Shown one piece after another: positions 5,994 through 8,775 of a DNA stretch of 8,775 nucleotides. The stretch comes from Anaerolineae bacterium (GTDB lineage: Bacteria; Chloroflexota; Anaerolineae; Anaerolineales; Villigracilaceae). The notes beneath the pieces were generated by a model. The model saw nothing but the letters and a program-made list of their open reading frames with translations. It was not told the origin of the DNA and made no database searches. Numbering within the stretch: position 1 is the stretch's first letter; every line of letters begins with the position of its first letter. The stretch covers positions 1 through 8,775 of the forward strand of contig PMLN01000392.1 in assembly GCA_003158885.1 (NCBI GenBank), read 5' to 3'. The position numbers and the translations under genes were made by a program.

Positions 5994-6917
5994 ATGAATT
6001 GCTCTGTGGTGATTCCCGTCTACCGAGGGGAACATACGCTTGAACTGTTGGTGACGCGCCTTGCAACTGTATTGCCTGCTTGTGCGCAGGAATTTGAGGT
6101 TCTGCTTGTCAATGACGGCAGCCCCGATCACAGCTGGGATGTGATCCAAGCGTTGACCGGACAATATCCGTGGGTACGCGGCATTAAATTGATGCGGAAT
6201 TACGGTCAGGAAAATGCCACATTGTGCGGCATTCGTGAAGCGCGCTGTGATGTGATCGTTACCATGGACGATGACCTTCAGCATGATCCATCCGATTTGC
6301 CCAGGTTGTTGGCGAAGTTGAATGAGGGCTACGATGTTGTTTATGGTGTGCCTCGCATTCGCAGTCAGGTCTGGTGGAAGAGTATCTTGTCGGCGATTGT
6401 TAAATGGGCCATCTCGTCCGTAATGGGCGTGAAGATGATCCGCGACATTAGCGCCTACAAAGCCTTTCGTGCAGAATTGAAGCAGACCTTCAGTTCCATC
6501 AACAGCCCCGATGTGCAAATTGATGTGCTTCTTTCGTGGGGCGCGACCCGTTTTGCTTCCATCGAGATCGAAGAATCGCCGCGCACGGTGGGTGCTTCCA
6601 ACTACAACTTCACAAAGCTGATTAAAGTTTCCCTGCTGGTTCTTACCAATTACACGACCATCCCATTGCGTATCGCCAGCATTTTGGGCTTTTTGTTCAC
6701 GATCATTGGTTTCTTTGTTTTGTTATATGTGCTCATTATTTATTTTACGCTCGGCTCCATACCCGGATTTTCCTTTTTAGTCTCGGTAGTGATCATCTTT
6801 AGCGGCGTCCAGCTTTTTGCCTTGGGGATCATTGGCGAATATTTGGCGCGCATGTTTGAGCGCAGTTCCGGCCGGCCACCCTATGTGATTCAAAGAACGA
6901 CGGACGGGGATTCATGA
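5994..6917 (+). CDS. Polyprenyl-phosphate glycosyltransferase, GT2 family (GtrB/ArnC/DPM1-like)
   Basis: Enzymes of this type transfer a sugar from a nucleotide donor to polyprenyl phosphate at the cytoplasmic membrane face; the lipid-linked sugar is then flipped and used outside. It has 307 residues. The GT-A domain opens CSVVIPVYRGEHTLELL and carries VLLVNDGSPDHSWDV (36-50), LMRNYGQENAT (66-76) and the metal/nucleotide motif MDDDLQHDPSDLP (91-103). The SPRTVGASNYNFTKL segment (195-209) is the conserved membrane-proximal loop of the group. Two membrane helices at about 226-252 and 259-283 are followed by the characteristic tail GEYLARMFERSSGRPPYVI (281-299). Donor and acceptor cannot be read from sequence. 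It leads a four-gene operon and its TGA overlaps the next ATG (ATGA). The linked WecE-like aminotransferase suggests, but does not prove, an amino-sugar donor, as with ArnC. Confidence 0.9.
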   Translation: MNCSVVIPVYRGEHTLELLVTRLATVLPACAQEFEVLLVNDGSPDHSWDVIQALTGQYPWVRGIKLMRNYGQENATLCGIREARCDVIVTMDDDLQHDPSDLPRLLAKLNEGYDVVYGVPRIRSQVWWKSILSAIVKWAISSVMGVKMIRDISAYKAFRAELKQTFSSINSPDVQIDVLLSWGATRFASIEIEESPRTVGASNYNFTKLIKVSLLVLTNYTTIPLRIASILGFLFTIIGFFVLLYVLIIYFTLGSIPGFSFLVSVVIIFSGVQLFALGIIGEYLARMFERSSGRPPYVIQRTTDGDS

Positions 6918-7612
6918 TCGCGGTGATCCTGCAGCCGTCTTATATTCCCTGGCGCGGCTACTTCGACCAGATCCGCCGCGCGGACCTTTTCATTTTTTAC
7001 GACGATGTGCAGTACGATAAACACGGCTGGCGCAATCGCAACCAGATTAAAACTGCGCATGGAAAACAGTGGCTGACCATACCGGTGCACAGTTCGGGTG
7101 TCACGCAAGGCGTCCCGATTAAGGCTGTGAAGATAGATCAGAGCAAACCGTGGGCGAAGAATCATCTTAAGACGCTGACGGTTTCCTATAGCAAGGCGCC
7201 CTGTTTCAAACAATATCTTCCTTTGCTCGAATCGTTTTATGAGCGCCGCGATGAATTCATTGCCGATTTTACCGTCGAGACCACAATGACGCTGGCGCGT
7301 GAATTGGGAAACAGCCATACACGCTTTATGCGCTCCTCAGAGTTGGACGGAATCGCTGGCGAGAAGACCGACCGCCTCATCCAGGTTTTGAAGCGGGTCG
7401 GCGCGACGCATTACATCAGCGGGCCTTCGGCTCAGGATTACATCGAAACTGAAAAATTTGCGGCGGCGGATATCACACTCGAATATATGCGATACGATTA
7501 TCCGGAATACCCGCAGTTGTATCCTCCCTATGATCCGTTCGTTAGCGTGCTGGATTTGTTGTTCATGGTCGGATCGGATGCCGCTCGATATTTTGAAAAG
7601 GGAAAAGCATGA
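6914..7612 (+). CDS. WbqC-family protein
   Basis: A 232-residue soluble protein of the WbqC family (PF08889), found in O-antigen and other surface-glycan clusters and lacking a proven activity. As I recall, an O-antigen study suggested a glycine-transferase role for one member. Family marks visible here are the N-terminal VILQPSYIPWRGYFDQI (4-20), FIFYDDVQYDKHGWRNRNQI (27-46), QWLTIPV (52-58), and YISGPSAQDYI in the second half, followed by PEYPQLYPPYDPFVSVLDLL near the C-terminus. No signal peptide or membrane helix is evident, so it should act in the cytosol, before lipid-linked sugars are flipped. Its ATG overlaps the glycosyltransferase stop, and its own stop overlaps the methyltransferase ATG, so translational coupling on both sides is likely. 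Family assignment is confident; a role in modifying the amino group made by the linked WecE is inference. Confidence 0.9.
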   Translation: MIAVILQPSYIPWRGYFDQIRRADLFIFYDDVQYDKHGWRNRNQIKTAHGKQWLTIPVHSSGVTQGVPIKAVKIDQSKPWAKNHLKTLTVSYSKAPCFKQYLPLLESFYERRDEFIADFTVETTMTLARELGNSHTRFMRSSELDGIAGEKTDRLIQVLKRVGATHYISGPSAQDYIETEKFAAADITLEYMRYDYPEYPQLYPPYDPFVSVLDLLFMVGSDAARYFEKGKA

Positions 7613-8232
7613 ACGATATCCCCGGTTTGAAGCAGGTCAAATCTTATTTCGGCAAACGAATGGAAGAATACGGCGCATCCCCGCGCGGCGTGGATTGGAA
7701 TTCGGATGAATCCCAAAACACGCGCTTCGATCAGTTGCTTAAAATTGTCGAAACGCCCTCCTTCTCTATTCTCGATTATGGCTGCGGCTATGGGGCCTTG
7801 GCGGACTACATGGAACGAAAGGGACTTCATGCCGGATATTATGGCTTCGATATTTTGGAAAGCGCGATTGATGTTGCGCGGCGGACACATGCAGGTCAAC
7901 CGGATCGCACATTCTTGACAGACCGGGATCCATTGCCTGTCTGTGATTACGTGGTTGCCAGCGGCGTGTTCAATGTGCGCGGCGGGCAGGCTTTTGAAAC
8001 CTGGACGGAGTATGTGGTCGATTCGCTTAAGCGCTTCAACGATCTCAGCCGCAAGGGATTCGCCAGCAACTTCCTGACCAAATATTCAGACGCGGATAGA
8101 ATGCGCCCCGATCTTTATTACGCCGATCCGCTTTATCTTTTCGATCATTGCAAACGCAACTTTTCAAAGAATGTTGCTTTGCTTCATGATTATCGCATTT
8201 ATGATTTCACCATCCTAATTCGCAAGGACTGA
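7609..8232 (+). CDS. Class I SAM-dependent methyltransferase
   Basis: A 207-residue cytosolic methyltransferase with a Rossmann-like SAM domain. Motif I is SILDYGCGYGALADYM (53-68), and the acidic residue at the end of strand two is Asp81 in YYGFDILESAID. Strand four appears as CDYVVASGVFNV (112-123). The N-terminal block GVDWNSDESQNTRFDQLLKI (27-46), before motif I, is distinctive and I associate it with methyltransferases in sugar and surface-glycan clusters. The substrate cannot be told from sequence. It overlaps the WbqC gene by 4 bp (ATGA) and the wecE-like gene follows after 1 bp, so it very likely acts in the same pathway. An amino-sugar or its N-acyl group is a plausible target, but a sugar hydroxyl is equally possible. 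Confidence 0.88.
   Translation: MNDIPGLKQVKSYFGKRMEEYGASPRGVDWNSDESQNTRFDQLLKIVETPSFSILDYGCGYGALADYMERKGLHAGYYGFDILESAIDVARRTHAGQPDRTFLTDRDPLPVCDYVVASGVFNVRGGQAFETWTEYVVDSLKRFNDLSRKGFASNFLTKYSDADRMRPDLYYADPLYLFDHCKRNFSKNVALLHDYRIYDFTILIRKD
8224..8228 (+). promoter_or_regulatory. Ribosome binding site of the wecE-like gene
   Basis: AAGGA lies inside the last methyltransferase codons, 5 nt before the ATG at 8234. It supports this start and coupled translation. Confidence 0.55.
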
Positions 8233-8233
8233 T

Positions 8234-8775
8234 ATGGAAGAGAATCCCCGCATTGATTTTAACCGTCCGATTCCTATTGGCAAGGAACTCGAATACGTTA
8301 CGCAAGCCGTCCAAAGCGGACACATTTCCGGCGACGGTCCCTTTACCAGGGAATGCAGTGCCCTGCTTGAACAGGAGCTTGGCGTGCCAAAAGCTTTGTT
8401 GACCACCTCGTGTACGCATGCGCTGGATATGTCGGCGATTCTTTTGGATATTCAACCCGGTGATGAAGTCATCATTCCCGATTTCACCTTCGTCTCGACG
8501 GTGAATGCGTTTGTCTTGCGCGGTGCCAGGCCTGTCTTCATAGATGTTCGGCCGGATACTCTTAATTTGGATGAATCCAAACTTGAGGCTTTGATCACCC
8601 CCCATACCAGGGTGGTTGTTCCGGTCCATTATGCGGGCGTGGGCTGCGAAATGGATAAAATTCTTGCGGTCGCATATCAGCATGGCATTGCCGTTGTTGA
8701 AGATAACGCGCATGGGTTGTTTGGGAAATATCACGGCAAATATCTTGGCACCTTTGGCTCATTGGCGGCCCAATC
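8234..8775 (+). CDS. wecE: WecE/RffA-like dTDP-4-amino-4,6-dideoxyhexose transaminase, 3' end beyond window
   Basis: A PLP-dependent DegT/DnrJ/EryC1 aminotransferase. WecE converts dTDP-4-keto-6-deoxyglucose to dTDP-4-amino-4,6-dideoxygalactose with glutamate as amino donor. About 180 of an expected 375 residues are visible. Resemblance to E. coli WecE, from memory, is strong and nearly colinear: SGHISGDGPFTREC (28-41), LLTTSCTHALDMSAILLDIQ (55-74), PGDEVIIPDFTFVST (75-89), NAFVLRGARPVFIDVRPDTL (91-110), VVVPVHYAGVGCEMD (127-141) and VVEDNAHGLFGKYHGKYLGT (154-173). Asp157 should contact the PLP pyridine nitrogen. His160 replaces the Gln of E. coli WecE at the next cofactor contact, a change common in this superfamily. 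The catalytic Lys (SFHETKN region in E. coli) lies just past the edge, so activity cannot be confirmed. Other DegT-family 4-amino-sugar enzymes remain possible, but the LLDIQPGDEV and NAFVLRGA segments favour WecE. Confidence 0.88.
   Translation, partial: MEENPRIDFNRPIPIGKELEYVTQAVQSGHISGDGPFTRECSALLEQELGVPKALLTTSCTHALDMSAILLDIQPGDEVIIPDFTFVSTVNAFVLRGARPVFIDVRPDTLNLDESKLEALITPHTRVVVPVHYAGVGCEMDKILAVAYQHGIAVVEDNAHGLFGKYHGKYLGTFGSLAAQ

Noticed and set aside
5892..6518. A 208-codon open frame on the minus strand
   Set aside because: It is antisense to the end of glpD and the first half of the glycosyltransferase, whose motifs are clear. It is Arg/His/Gln-rich in the way antisense frames are, and has no recognisable domain.
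8207..8734. A 175-codon open frame on the minus strand at the right edge
   Set aside because: It lies opposite the wecE-like gene, which shows strong family similarity and a ribosome binding site. No domain is visible in the antisense reading.
1..8775. Mobile element, CRISPR array, toxin-antitoxin or phage-defence system
   Set aside because: No transposase, integrase, direct-repeat array, att-like repeats or defence domains are seen. All genes are housekeeping, metabolic or surface-glycan types.

Overview
The window holds ten protein-coding genes, two of them cut by the window edges, and reads like ordinary bacterial chromosome. I see no tRNA, rRNA, CRISPR array, transposase, integrase or phage gene. 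Gene content fits an environmental, probably anaerobic or microaerobic, Gram-variable bacterium: rubrerythrin, a GlpK/GlpD pair, small DUF4190/DUF4870-type membrane proteins, and a polyprenyl-phosphate glycosyltransferase operon with a WbqC protein. The protein flavour and the recurring TAnAAT boxes close to start codons suggest Chloroflexota (Anaerolineae). That placement is an impression without a search, perhaps 60% sure.

Layout. Positions 1-879 carry two small multi-span membrane proteins on the minus strand, in AT-richer DNA, separated by a strong rho-independent terminator. A divergent control region (880-974) contains a 26-bp interrupted palindrome over the minus-strand promoter, and an extended -10 box placed so that the fmt message would be leaderless. 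From here every gene is on the plus strand: fmt (methionyl-tRNA formyltransferase); a rubrerythrin with its own promoter and terminator; glpK then glpD (glycerol to glycerol-3-phosphate to dihydroxyacetone phosphate, electrons to the membrane); then a tightly packed four-gene operon of polyprenyl-phosphate glycosyltransferase, WbqC-family protein, SAM methyltransferase and a WecE-like sugar aminotransferase that runs off the right edge.

How the parts work together. glpK-glpD is a minimal glycerol catabolic unit without transporter or regulator in view. The last four genes overlap by 4 bp (ATGA) or are 1 bp apart and are probably translationally coupled. WecE makes a nucleotide-linked 4-amino-4,6-dideoxyhexose. 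The WbqC protein and the methyltransferase are candidates to decorate it, and the glycosyltransferase would load a sugar onto a polyprenyl-phosphate carrier for transfer outside the cytoplasm. This operon is the most likely place for an undescribed pathway in the window. Its individual families are known, and the combined function is inference.
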